Positions 43,322 through 52,206 of a stretch of 64,000 bases of DNA are shown piece after piece (the stretch's first letter is position 1; every line of letters starts with the position of its first letter). The DNA is taken from contig NZ_FQXB01000005.1 of the NCBI RefSeq assembly GCF_900129845.1, forward strand, positions 62,001 to 126,000, given 5' to 3'. The DNA is from Cognatiyoonia sediminum (GTDB taxonomy: Bacteria > Pseudomonadota > Alphaproteobacteria > Rhodobacterales > Rhodobacteraceae). Under the pieces are notes generated by a model. The model was not told the origin of the DNA. It ran no database searches and worked only from the letters and a program-made list of their open reading frames with translations. The translations under genes and the position numbers were made by a program.

Positions 43322-44623
43322 CTACAAGTACGAATTGACCAAGTTCTCCAGTCGTTCTTGGCGGCCGGAACGAGGTTGCGGGTTGATGTCGTTGTCACGT
43401 ACGAATTGCTCAACTCCTTCCAGATCGGACACAAGCAAATTCTGTGCCCGTTTGGTGTCCCAGCCAGAATAGCGGGCCGACCGAGCCTCCTCCAAAGCGC
43501 CATCTTCGATCATTGCCGCAGCTGCTTTCAGACCCGCAGCGCAAGCATCCATGCCGCCGACATGCGCCAAGATGAGGTCTTCTGGGTCCAATGATTGACG
43601 ACGAAGCTTCGCGTCGAAGTTTGTTCCGCCTGTCGTGAAACCTCCAGCGCGCAAAACTTCATAGAACGCCAATGCCATCTCCGGCACATTGTTGGGGAAT
43701 TGATCTGTGTCCCAACCTGATTGGTAGTCGTTTCGGTTCATATCGATCGAGCCGAAAATGCCTAACTCACGAGCAGTTGCCAATTCATGTTCAAATGTAT
43801 GTCCAGCCAAGATGGCATGGCCCTGTTCGATGTTTACTTGAACTTCATTTTCTAAGCCAAAGTCTTTGAGAAACCCGTAAACCGTTGCGACATCATAGTC
43901 ATACTGGTGCTTTGTTGGTTCCTGTGGCTTAGGTTCAATTAGAATGGCACCTTTGAACCCGGTCTTGTGTTTGTAGTCGACAACCATTTCCAACATACGG
44001 CCCGCTTGTTTCCGCTCGCGGCCCATGTCGGTGTTGAGAAGCGTTTCATACCCTTCGCGGCCGCCCCACAGCACGTAATTTTCGCCGCCAAGCTTTATCG
44101 TAGCGTCCATGCAGGTTTTGATCGTCGCGGCGGAGTAGGCGAACACATCCGGATCAGGGTTGGTCGCGGCACCCGCCATGAAGCGGCGGTTCGAAAAGAG
44201 GTTTGCTGTCCCCCAGAGGAGTTTCATACCGGTATCGTCCATCTTCTGGGCGAAGTAATCGACGATCTCTTCTAGGTTTCTGGTGTTCTCGGCAAAGTTT
44301 GTGCCTTCTGGGCGGACATCAGCATCGTGAAAGCAGAAGTAAGGGACACCTAGAATGTCGAACATCTCAAAAGCGAAGTCAGCTTTTAGCTTGGCCAGTG
44401 CCATGGTCTCGCCGAACCAAGGGCGTTCAAAGGTCTGCCCACCAAATGGGTCTCCGCCAGGCCATGCGAAGCTGTGCCAATAGGCGCAGGAAAACCGAAG
44501 ATGATCTTTGAGCGTTTTCCCCATGACAACTTCATCCGCATTATAGTGCCGGAATGCGAATTCGTTAGTGGTCTCGGGCCCCTCATAGGCGATCTTTGAA
44601 ATACCTTTGAAAAAGTCAGTCAT
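43322..44623 (-). CDS. xylA: D-xylose isomerase
   Basis: 433 residues, class II length. Converts D-xylose to D-xylulose. Visible: [13 protein letters not shown] with the catalytic His, [33 protein letters not shown] and [18 protein letters not shown] with metal ligands. Last gene of the xylFHGBA operon, one base after the xylB-xylA junction. Cytoplasmic. Confidence 0.97.
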   Translation of the reverse strand: MTDFFKGISKIAYEGPETTNEFAFRHYNADEVVMGKTLKDHLRFSCAYWHSFAWPGGDPFGGQTFERPWFGETMALAKLKADFAFEMFDILGVPYFCFHDADVRPEGTNFAENTRNLEEIVDYFAQKMDDTGMKLLWGTANLFSNRRFMAGAATNPDPDVFAYSAATIKTCMDATIKLGGENYVLWGGREGYETLLNTDMGRERKQAGRMLEMVVDYKHKTGFKGAILIEPKPQEPTKHQYDYDVATVYGFLKDFGLENEVQVNIEQGHAILAGHTFEHELATARELGIFGSIDMNRNDYQSGWDTDQFPNNVPEMALAFYEVLRAGGFTTGGTNFDAKLRRQSLDPEDLILAHVGGMDACAAGLKAAAAMIEDGALEEARSARYSGWDTKRAQNLLVSDLEGVEQFVRDNDINPQPRSGRQERLENLVNSYL

Positions 44624-44624
44624 C

Positions 44625-46061
44625 TTACAGGTCCTTCAGAAGTGAATATGCGTGTTTGTAGGCCGCATGGCCGTCTTTCATGGCGTCAGCCAGTGCGGTA
44701 TCAGGGGTAAATGTCTTTGCGATTGGCGGTTTGGATGCAACGTCTTGCCCAAAGTCGCCGTTTGCCATCATACCCAAGCGGGCCGCCCCAAGTGCCGCGC
44801 CAAAATCACCGGCCTCTGGCAGCTCCAAAGTGATCCCAAGCGTCGTTGCCAGCATGTTGAGCCAGTGCTCGGATTTGGACCCACCGCCAAGCGCAAGCGC
44901 GCTTTCAATTGTGGTGCCCGTCGCGGCGAGGGCGTCTTGGCAATCCGCAAAGGCAAAGCAGACCCCTTGAAAGACCGCGCGCGCCGCCTCGGTCGCGTCT
45001 GTGGCGTGATCAAGGTTTAAGAACTGGCCTCGAATTGCAGCATCGTTGTGCGGGGTGCGTTCGCCGCCGAGATAGGGGAGAAACATGGCCTTGGTCGGAG
45101 CTCGCAAATCACCGAGCGGGGCTGTAAGCTCTGCAGCGGTCTTGCCAGTTAACCTGCTGAGCCATTCCAATGCGTCAGTTGCCGCGAGGATGACCCCCAT
45201 TTGATGCCAAGTATTTGGGACCGCGTGGCAGAAGGTATGAACGGCTGTCGCAGGGTCTGGTCGATAGCCATCGTTCGCAGCGAAAAGAACACCGGACGTT
45301 CCCAAAGACAGGAATGCTTCGCCATTTCGAACGACACCGGCGCCTATTGCAGCCGCCGCGTTGTCGCCTGCACCGCCAGCAATTACTACGGGTGGAATGC
45401 CTAAATGTTCGGCCAAACTCGCACGGAGACGCCCAGATACTTCTGACCCTTCAACAAGGGAAGGCATGTGGCTTCGGTCCAAATGACAGCGGCGTAAGAG
45501 CTCATCGGACCAATCGCGTTCTCCGGTGTCCAGCCAAGTTGTCCCGGCGGCGTCAGACATTTCCGATACGTATTCGCCTGTCAGGAACAGTCTCAGGAAA
45601 TCCTTAGGAAGCATAACTTTATGGATTTTCTGGAACACCTCGGGCTCGTTGATCCTTACCCATTCAACCTTCGGCGCCGTAAATCCCGGGAATACGATGT
45701 TGCCTGAAATTTCTCGGAATGCGGGTTCGGCGTCCATTTGCGCCGCTTCAAGGTGGCTGCGAGTGTCGTTCCACAACATACAGGGCCGCAAAGGCTGATC
45801 ATCTGTGCCGATCAAAGTGGCACCGTGCATGTGGCCCGATAAGCCGATGCCTCTTAGGCCACTACAATCGGCCTGAGCGGCCAAAGATGACAAGGCCTCG
45901 ACAGCAGCTTTACACCAAGAAGACGGATCTTGTTCGGACCAACCGTCTTGGAGGCGCTGAACTGTCAGCGAAACGGAATGCTCTGCTAGAACATTCTGTC
46001 TGTCGTCGATTAGGATCGCCTTTAATGAAGAAGTCCCAAGGTCGAGGCCAATGTATGTCAT
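44625..46061 (-). CDS. xylB: Xylulokinase
   Basis: 478 residues. Phosphorylates D-xylulose to xylulose 5-phosphate. FGGY kinase motifs: [41 protein letters not shown], and the C-terminal [13 protein letters not shown]. The ATG at 46061 ([12 protein letters not shown]) overlaps the xylG stop as ATGA; an in-frame extension upstream lies inside xylG and is unlikely. Product enters the pentose phosphate pathway. Confidence 0.97.
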   Translation of the reverse strand: MTYIGLDLGTSSLKAILIDDRQNVLAEHSVSLTVQRLQDGWSEQDPSSWCKAAVEALSSLAAQADCSGLRGIGLSGHMHGATLIGTDDQPLRPCMLWNDTRSHLEAAQMDAEPAFREISGNIVFPGFTAPKVEWVRINEPEVFQKIHKVMLPKDFLRLFLTGEYVSEMSDAAGTTWLDTGERDWSDELLRRCHLDRSHMPSLVEGSEVSGRLRASLAEHLGIPPVVIAGGAGDNAAAAIGAGVVRNGEAFLSLGTSGVLFAANDGYRPDPATAVHTFCHAVPNTWHQMGVILAATDALEWLSRLTGKTAAELTAPLGDLRAPTKAMFLPYLGGERTPHNDAAIRGQFLNLDHATDATEAARAVFQGVCFAFADCQDALAATGTTIESALALGGGSKSEHWLNMLATTLGITLELPEAGDFGAALGAARLGMMANGDFGQDVASKPPIAKTFTPDTALADAMKDGHAAYKHAYSLLKDL

Positions 46062-46813
46062 GCGGCGGCTTTTGGGTTTTTCCCGAGAATGATCATCGAA
46101 AGGATATCGTCTTCGGTTACGTCTTCGACTTTTTCCGTGCCAACCAACTGACCATTCTTCATAACGGAAACACGGTCGCACAATTCCATCATTTCGCGGG
46201 TGTCGTGACTGATCAGGAAGATACCTAAGCCTTGCTTTTTGAGTTCACCAATCAGCTTAGCCACCATGGCCGTCTCATGCACGCCCAAAGCCGCCGTTGG
46301 CTCGTCCATAATAAGGATTTTGGCGTTGAAATAGACGGCTCGCGCAATCGCGACAGATTGCCGTTGCCCGCCCGAGAGCGCAGAAACCGGCTCGCTGATC
46401 TTCTTGAAGTTGGGATTTAACCGCTTCATGATCTTGCGCGTTTCGGCTTCCATGGTGTCGTCATCGACAAAACCGAGAGGCGTTAGAATTTCGCGGCCAA
46501 GGAATAGGTTGGATGGCGCATCAAGATTGTCTGCCAGAGCGAGTGTTTGGTAGATCGTCTCGATGTTGTAGCTTCGTGCATCGCGCGGGGTATTGATCTC
46601 GGCCTTTTCGCCATTGATCCAAATTTCCCCGCTATCCATTTTGTAAGCGCCAGAAAGGATCTTGATAAGGGTGGATTTGCCTGCGCCGTTGTGACCCAGA
46701 AGGCCGACGACTTCTCCTGGATGGAGGTCGATGGATACACCATCAACCGCTCGGATGCCGCCAAAGCTGATGCGAATGTCCTTCATTTCGACGAGAGGTG
46801 TTTGTTTGGTCAT
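46058..46813 (-). CDS. xylG: Half-size sugar ABC transporter ATPase for xylose
   Basis: 251 residues with a single ATPase: Walker A GLLGHNGAGKSTLIK, signature LSGGQRQSVAIAR, Walker B ILIMDEPTAALGV and H-loop LISHDTREM. E. coli XylG is about 513 residues with two fused cassettes, so this is a one-cassette form that must dimerise, like rhizobial FrcA. AAGGAG lies before the ATG. Its substrate is inferred from xylF and xylBA on either side. Confidence 0.93.
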   Translation of the reverse strand: MTKQTPLVEMKDIRISFGGIRAVDGVSIDLHPGEVVGLLGHNGAGKSTLIKILSGAYKMDSGEIWINGEKAEINTPRDARSYNIETIYQTLALADNLDAPSNLFLGREILTPLGFVDDDTMEAETRKIMKRLNPNFKKISEPVSALSGGQRQSVAIARAVYFNAKILIMDEPTAALGVHETAMVAKLIGELKKQGLGIFLISHDTREMMELCDRVSVMKNGQLVGTEKVEDVTEDDILSMIILGKNPKAAA

Positions 46814-46824
46814 CTCAGGTCTCC

Positions 46825-48114
46825 TTAGTTGCCGGTCCGGCGGCGGTAGACAATGTCGACCCAGACCGCGAAAACGAGTACGAAGCCCACAACAATATTT
46901 TGTAGGGGGGCGTCGACGCCCACCGAGGCCATACCGGATTGCAGGGTTTGCATGATCAAAGCGCCGATAACGGCTCCATAAATCGTTCCGATACCGCCAG
47001 CGAGGGCCGTACCGCCAATAACGGCAGCAGCGATTACCCGTAACTCGTCAAGCGTTCCAAGGCCGACATCAACCGCGTTCAAACGTGCAGAAGCAATAAT
47101 AGAAGCGATGCCAGTGAGTGCCCCCATAAGGGCAAAGATCTTAACTGTCAGGAACCGTGTATTGATGCCAGACAATTCAGCGGCTTCCGGGTTTCCGCCA
47201 GTTGCGTAGATATACCGGCCAAATCGTGTTCGCGTGGCAATGATCGTCATAACAACTGTGACAACGACGAGGATCACAACGGGCAGTGCGACGCCATGAT
47301 ACCAAACCAAGTCTTCAGTGTATTCGATACCTTGCGATGCCGTGATCCGCTTCATCGCACCCTTTGGAATTGGGTAGCTATTCATGATCCAAACGTAGCC
47401 AAGGATCAGGCCTGCGGCCAAAGCCATCAGAATCCCTTCGGCCCAAGCCGGCTTAAGATGGAAGCCATGCGCAGCCTTACGACGCCGGCTCATCAACATA
47501 ATGCCCACCGCGGAAACGGCTGCGACGACGCCGAAGACCCAACTCAGCGTTTCGCCGAGGGTCCCCTCTGCGCCGCCGCCCAACAGGCGGAAGGTCGTGT
47601 CCAGAGGGGCTTGCGTTTGGCCTTGTGTGACCCACCACATCGCGCCGCGATAAATGAGGAAGCCGCCAAGCGTCACAATAAACGCTGGTACCGTAAGGTA
47701 CCCAATCACCCACCCTTGGAACGCGCCGAGCACAGCGCCCATAAGGATTGCGAAGATAACGGCGATTATCCAGATCGACCAATGGCCGAGACCAACGATG
47801 TCTGGTAGCCACTGAACTTGAAGCGCAGCCGTTGTCATACCGATAAAACCGAGCATTGAGCCGACCGATAGATCAATGTTGCGGGTCACAATAACGAAGA
47901 CCATTCCTGTCGCCATCACCGCCACAGACGCTGTCTGTACGCTGACATTGAAAAGGTTGCGCGGAGACATGAAGCGCCAATCGGTGAAGAACCCGAAGAT
48001 GATCCAAAGTACGACCAATGCGCCGATCATGCCCAACAAGCGGGTGTCGATCTCAAGTTCTTGTAACAGGGACCGCTTCTCTGGCGAAGAAGTTGCGGCT
48101 GTTTCGTCTGACAT
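46825..48114 (-). CDS. xylH: Xylose ABC transporter permease
   Basis: 429 residues. CUT2-family permease; hydrophobic segments include LGMIGALVVLWIIFGFF, MATGMVFVIVTRNIDLSVGSML (RNIDLSVGS is the family motif), WIIAVIFAILMGAVLGAF, LAGGIGTIYGAVIGALIM and IVVGFVLVFAVWVDIVY. About ten spans. Eleven bases upstream of xylG. A structured gap of 113 bases separates it from xylF. Confidence 0.95.
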   Translation of the reverse strand: MSDETAATSSPEKRSLLQELEIDTRLLGMIGALVVLWIIFGFFTDWRFMSPRNLFNVSVQTASVAVMATGMVFVIVTRNIDLSVGSMLGFIGMTTAALQVQWLPDIVGLGHWSIWIIAVIFAILMGAVLGAFQGWVIGYLTVPAFIVTLGGFLIYRGAMWWVTQGQTQAPLDTTFRLLGGGAEGTLGETLSWVFGVVAAVSAVGIMLMSRRRKAAHGFHLKPAWAEGILMALAAGLILGYVWIMNSYPIPKGAMKRITASQGIEYTEDLVWYHGVALPVVILVVVTVVMTIIATRTRFGRYIYATGGNPEAAELSGINTRFLTVKIFALMGALTGIASIIASARLNAVDVGLGTLDELRVIAAAVIGGTALAGGIGTIYGAVIGALIMQTLQSGMASVGVDAPLQNIVVGFVLVFAVWVDIVYRRRTGN

Positions 48115-48137
48115 AGCGATGCTCCAAAGTGACCTTG

Positions 48138-48156
48138 CCCATCATAACATGATGGG
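48138..48156 (-). other. Hairpin in the xylF-xylH gap
   Basis: Stem CCCATCA (48138-48144), loop TAACA, TGATGGG (48150-48156), 23 bases before the xylH start. Being this close to the start it may hide or expose the ribosome site of xylH. No U-tract. Confidence 0.45.
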
Positions 48157-48190
48157 GGCAGCTATATTGGTATTTCTGGGAGATAGTGAT

Positions 48191-48214
48191 CTGGTCCGCG
48201 TTGCCGCGAACCAG
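48191..48214 (-). other. Tetraloop hairpin after xylF (mRNA stabiliser candidate)
   Basis: Ten-base stem CTGGTCCGCG (48191-48200) and CGCGAACCAG (48205-48214); read on the minus strand its one mismatch becomes a U-G pair and the loop is GCAA, a GNRA tetraloop. No U-tract follows, so it resembles the 3' stabilising hairpins that raise binding-protein mRNA over permease mRNA. Confidence 0.6.
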
Positions 48215-48227
48215 AAGAGGTATGGCC

Positions 48228-49262
48228 TTAGTTACAAGGCGCTGGGCCGTTGGAAACGCCTTGGCAGAGAGATTCCTGAGAAATCCAGCCCGCGTCTACG
48301 ACGACTGACAGGTTGTCCGCAGTGATCGGAACAGGAGCCAAGAAAACAGCAGTCATTTCTGTTCCCGCTGGCGATGTCCAGGACTGAGAGCCATCAACAT
48401 CTGCCATAGCGCCATCGAGACCTGCCAACGCAACCGCGATTTCGCCAGCTGCTTTGCCGAGTTCTCGTGCGTCCTTCCAGACTGATACGGTCTGTGTGCC
48501 AAGTGCGACACGGTTCAATGCGGCATGGTCACCGTCCTGACCAGACACAGGCAAGCCTTCGAGGCCTTGTGCCGTCAGCGCCGCGACTACACCGCCGGCA
48601 GTACCGTCGTTGGAGGCCACGACAGCATCAACATCATTGTCGATGGATGTCAGGATCTGTTCCATGTTGCGCTGTGCATTCGCTGGAACCCAACCGTCGG
48701 TGTAAGCTTCGCCTACAATCGTGATTGCTCCGCTGTCGATTGCAGCTTGGAGGACCTCTTGTTGACCGCCACGAAGGAAGTCGGCGTTAGGGTCGGTTGG
48801 CGACCCCTTGATCATGACATAGTTGCCTTCTGGCTGTGCTTCGAGCACAGCGCGTGCCTGCATCCGGCCAACTTCCACGTTGTCGAAAGTCAGGTAGAAT
48901 GCGCGGCTATCTTCGATCAAGCGGTCATAGCCAATGACAGGGATGCCTTCGTCCGAAGCTGCATCGACTGCTGGGCCAATAGCTGCGGAATCCTGTGCGA
49001 GAATGATGAGAGCATCGACGCCTTGTGCAATCAAGCTTTCAACGTCAGCAAGCTGCTTAGCAGAGGATGACTGCGCGTCTGCAGATACGTAGGATGCGCC
49101 TGCAGCGTCCAATGCTGCTTTGATAGCTGCTTCATCGGTCTTCCAGCGCTCTTCTTGGAAGTTGGACCAGCTCACGCCGACCGTAATACCGTGGCCGTCG
49201 GCGAACGCGGGTGTTGCAAAAGATGCAGAGACAATGGCCGTGGCCATCATAAGTTTCTTCAT
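48228..49262 (-). CDS. xylF: D-xylose ABC transporter substrate-binding protein
   Basis: 344 residues. Periplasmic sugar-binding protein; signal peptide MKKLMMATAIVSASFATPAFA. Sugar-pocket landmarks: GVSWSNFQEERWKTDE, ALIILAQDS, PVIGYDRLIED, FDNVEVGRMQA and VSGQDGDHAALNR, which agree with XylF. The ATG at 49262 has a full AGGAGG; an in-frame start upstream would spoil the signal peptide. First gene of the operon. Confidence 0.95.
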   Translation of the reverse strand: MKKLMMATAIVSASFATPAFADGHGITVGVSWSNFQEERWKTDEAAIKAALDAAGASYVSADAQSSSAKQLADVESLIAQGVDALIILAQDSAAIGPAVDAASDEGIPVIGYDRLIEDSRAFYLTFDNVEVGRMQARAVLEAQPEGNYVMIKGSPTDPNADFLRGGQQEVLQAAIDSGAITIVGEAYTDGWVPANAQRNMEQILTSIDNDVDAVVASNDGTAGGVVAALTAQGLEGLPVSGQDGDHAALNRVALGTQTVSVWKDARELGKAAGEIAVALAGLDGAMADVDGSQSWTSPAGTEMTAVFLAPVPITADNLSVVVDAGWISQESLCQGVSNGPAPCN

Positions 49263-49347
49263 AATTTCCTCCCTAAATGAACCGATCAGGTTTTGATCGG
49301 GGCGGGTCACGCGACTCGCACGCTAAGAATTGCGATATTTAATTTAG

Positions 49348-49378
49348 TTGTCAAAATAAAAAACTTACGTTTTGACAA
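49348..49378. promoter_or_regulatory. Inverted repeat in the xylF / xylR divergent promoter (XylR operator candidate)
   Basis: Perfect nine-base arms TTGTCAAAA (49348-49356) and TTTTGACAA (49370-49378), 13-base AT-rich spacer, in the middle of the 200-base divergent region. Position and symmetry fit a ROK repressor dimer. The region is far more AT-rich than its surroundings. Confidence 0.6.
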
Positions 49379-49462
49379 AAAAATCTGTTTTCAGGCTAAA
49401 AATATCGAGATACGGTCCGGTAATTGCCGCTAATGCCGTTTTTTAGTTCAGGAGATGAATAA

Positions 49463-50725
49463 TTGAACTCGGCCTACACAGATGACCTTTTGGCTCCTGC
49501 CAGTGGATGCGGTCCGTTGTTGGAAGGCGGTCGCCGCGCTGGTCGGCCTTTAAGGCAGCAAGTGTTCGAGTATGTAAGGTCGCACGGACAAGCGGCGCGG
49601 TCTGACATTGCAAAATCCCTTGATATCAGTGCTGGGTCGGCAACAACGATAACGGCGGATCTTATTGCCGAAGGCTTGCTTCATGAAGTTGAGGGGCCTG
49701 CAAGAGAGCAGGGCCGTGGTCGCCCAAGAGTAGCTTTGGAAGTTGTCTCGCAAGCGGGCTATGCCATTGGCGTAAAGCTGGGTTTTGATGCTCATACGGC
49801 AGTCCTCGTCGACTTTAATGGAAATGTCCTTGCGGATGCAAAGCTGCCCTCCAAAGATCAGCGACGCTCGACACAAGAATTGCTGGATGAAGTTGATGAG
49901 CTCATCGGTAAACTTTTGTCGGAATATACCGTCGAACTGAAGGACGTCCGAGCAATCGGTGTCGGACTACCGGGTATTGTTGAGCATAGTTCAGGCCAAG
50001 TTATTTGGTCATCTATACTTCATGATCGAAATCAAGATCTCGGTATCATGTTGAAAGATCGTTACGGCGTCACGATCGCTCTCGACAACGACGCCAACAT
50101 GCTGACGTTGGCTGAGTTGTGGTTCGGTGCGGGTCGTTCGATGTCAGATTTTGCTGTCGTGACGATTGAAAGTGGGGTTGGCATGGGCTTGGTGTTGGGG
50201 AATGAAATCTACCGCGGCGCTCATGGACTTGGACTAGAGTTAGGGCATACGAAAGTGCAGTTGGATGGTGCTTTATGTCGATGCGGCCAGCGCGGGTGCT
50301 TAGAGGCCTATCTCGCCGATTACGCATTGAACAGAGAAGCGGGTGCAGCCCTGGGCCACCTTTTGGAACGCTCAATAGGGCCTGAAGAAACACTTAACCT
50401 TCTCTTTGATCAAGCAAAACAAGGACATGAAGCCGCGCAAACCATATTTCGTCGGGCGGGTAGGTTCTTATCAGCAGGTCTGTCAAACGTCATTCAACTC
50501 TTTGATCCGGCGCTGATCATTCTGTCGGGTTCGCAAATGAAATACGACTATCTTTATGCAAACGAAGTTATCGAGGATGTCGCGCAATTGACGCTCAATA
50601 ATGGCCGCAAGCCATGTAAGGTCGAAATACATGCGTGGGACGATTTGGTTTGGGCGCGCGGCGCGTCGGCGCTTGCGCTTTCTAAAGTGACCGATGCCAC
50701 CGTGGGTCGGGACCTAAACCCGTAA
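49463..50725 (+). CDS. xylR: ROK-family transcriptional repressor of xylose genes
   Basis: 420 residues. N-terminal winged helix (GRPLRQQVFEYVRSHG, ARSDIAKSLDISAGSATTI) followed by a ROK sugar-kinase-like domain (GVGLPGIVEHSSGQV; LDNDANMLTLAELWFGAG; the zinc motif ALCRCGQRGCLEAYL). Probably represses xylFHGBA and is released by xylose. The only plausible start is TTG at 49463, with AGGAG eight bases upstream; the ATG at 49455 is followed by a stop after three codons. Confidence 0.92.
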   Translation: MNSAYTDDLLAPASGCGPLLEGGRRAGRPLRQQVFEYVRSHGQAARSDIAKSLDISAGSATTITADLIAEGLLHEVEGPAREQGRGRPRVALEVVSQAGYAIGVKLGFDAHTAVLVDFNGNVLADAKLPSKDQRRSTQELLDEVDELIGKLLSEYTVELKDVRAIGVGLPGIVEHSSGQVIWSSILHDRNQDLGIMLKDRYGVTIALDNDANMLTLAELWFGAGRSMSDFAVVTIESGVGMGLVLGNEIYRGAHGLGLELGHTKVQLDGALCRCGQRGCLEAYLADYALNREAGAALGHLLERSIGPEETLNLLFDQAKQGHEAAQTIFRRAGRFLSAGLSNVIQLFDPALIILSGSQMKYDYLYANEVIEDVAQLTLNNGRKPCKVEIHAWDDLVWARGASALALSKVTDATVGRDLNP

Positions 50726-52206
50726 TGTATCGATTAGCTTTAGCGTTCTTTGTTGCATCGCCTGTCAATGCACAGGTCGCATTTGAAGACTTTTCAGATC
50801 GACTGATTGCCCACGAATACAATGGTGGGTGGGAGCATTTTGTCGGTGGCGGTATCGCGGTATTTGACTGCAATGCCGACGGGCTCCCAGATGTTTTTGC
50901 GGCAGGAGGGGAGAACCCAGCATCGCTTTTTGTGAATCAAGGTGAGTTCGAATTTGAGCGCCGTGACGGGCTAGAAGAACTCGGAACTGTTGGCGCTTAC
51001 CCTTTGAGACTGGACGCAGATGATCCTGTTGACCTATTTGTGCTGCGGGTGGGTCAAAACATCATACTCAAAGGTCGCGGTGATTGTGAGTTTGAGGACG
51101 CAACGAACGATTTCTCAATTCCTGCAAATGACCGTTGGAGCACAGCATTTTCGGCGTGGTGGGAAGACGGCGCGGAACTACCAACGCTGGCAATAGGAAA
51201 TTACGTCGATCGTAGTGACCCCGACGGGCCATTCGAAGCTTGTGACGAAAACACTTTGCTTCGACCCAATGGCGGCAGCTACTCACGAACTGCGCTCACA
51301 CCTGGATTTTGCCCTCTCTCCATTCTGGCAGCCAATGACGCGCGAGGTCGTCCGACGCTGAGGATTTCCAATGATCGTCATTATTATGTGACGGGCGGGT
51401 ACGAGCAGATGTGGGATATTGAAGATCAGCGTTTCTTAGATGAAGCGGATGGCTGGCAAAACGTTTCTCTCTGGGGGATGGGTATCGCCAGCCGCGACCT
51501 TACCGGCGACGGACGGGATGAGGTTATGTTGACGTCGATGGGAGATCAGCTGATGCAGCTGGCCAACGACGATGGGACCTATCGCGCTGCTCCCTATGGG
51601 ATTGGGACCTATGCGCAACGTCCTCACGTTGGTGGAGATGGCCGACCTTCGACAGGTTGGCATGCTGAGTTCGGTGATGTTGACAACGACGGATTGGCGG
51701 ATTTGTTCATCGCGAAGGGAAATGTTGATCAGATGCCGGGAATGGCCACGCGCGATCCAAATAATCTCTTGCAGCAACAAGCTGACGGGTCCTTTGTGGA
51801 AATTTCAGATCAGGCCGGAGTTGCGACGCTTGAAAGATCGAGAGGCGGTGCGTTGGTTGATTTTGACAACGATGGCCAGCTTGATCTGATCGTTTCAAAC
51901 CGTCGCGCACCACTAGAACTTTATCGGAACGTGACCGAAGGCACAGGTAATTGGATTAAAGTATCACTCGAACAGGCAGGCCCAAATCGCGATGCTATCG
52001 GTGCGAGGATTATCGTTGAATCCGACGGTCGCACTCAATCGCAACAGCACGTGATCGGGGGGGGTCATGCTGGCGGTCAGTTGGGGCCACGACATTTTGG
52101 CATCGGGCCCAGTGACTTGGCACGTGTAACTGTGATGTGGCCTGATGGAACTAAAACCAGCTTGGACGTCGGCGCAAACGAAGTCACAAAAATCCAAAAA
52201 CCCTAA
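50725..52206 (+). CDS. Secreted FG-GAP/VCBS protein with ASPIC/UnbV C-terminus (CRTAC1 family)
   Basis: 493 residues. Signal peptide MYRLALAFFVASPVNAQ. A beta-propeller with calcium-binding loops: DCNADGLPDVF, DLTGDGRDEVML, DVDNDGLADLF and DFDNDGQLDLIV. The last 75 residues (GARIIVESDGRTQSQQHVI; GIGPSDLARVTVMWPDG) are the ASPIC/UnbV domain. Exported, perhaps adhesion or sugar polymer binding. The ATG lies inside the xylR stop (TAATG), so translation is coupled to the regulator. Overlaps the convergent di-haem gene by four bases. Confidence 0.88.
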   Translation: MYRLALAFFVASPVNAQVAFEDFSDRLIAHEYNGGWEHFVGGGIAVFDCNADGLPDVFAAGGENPASLFVNQGEFEFERRDGLEELGTVGAYPLRLDADDPVDLFVLRVGQNIILKGRGDCEFEDATNDFSIPANDRWSTAFSAWWEDGAELPTLAIGNYVDRSDPDGPFEACDENTLLRPNGGSYSRTALTPGFCPLSILAANDARGRPTLRISNDRHYYVTGGYEQMWDIEDQRFLDEADGWQNVSLWGMGIASRDLTGDGRDEVMLTSMGDQLMQLANDDGTYRAAPYGIGTYAQRPHVGGDGRPSTGWHAEFGDVDNDGLADLFIAKGNVDQMPGMATRDPNNLLQQQADGSFVEISDQAGVATLERSRGGALVDFDNDGQLDLIVSNRRAPLELYRNVTEGTGNWIKVSLEQAGPNRDAIGARIIVESDGRTQSQQHVIGGGHAGGQLGPRHFGIGPSDLARVTVMWPDGTKTSLDVGANEVTKIQKP

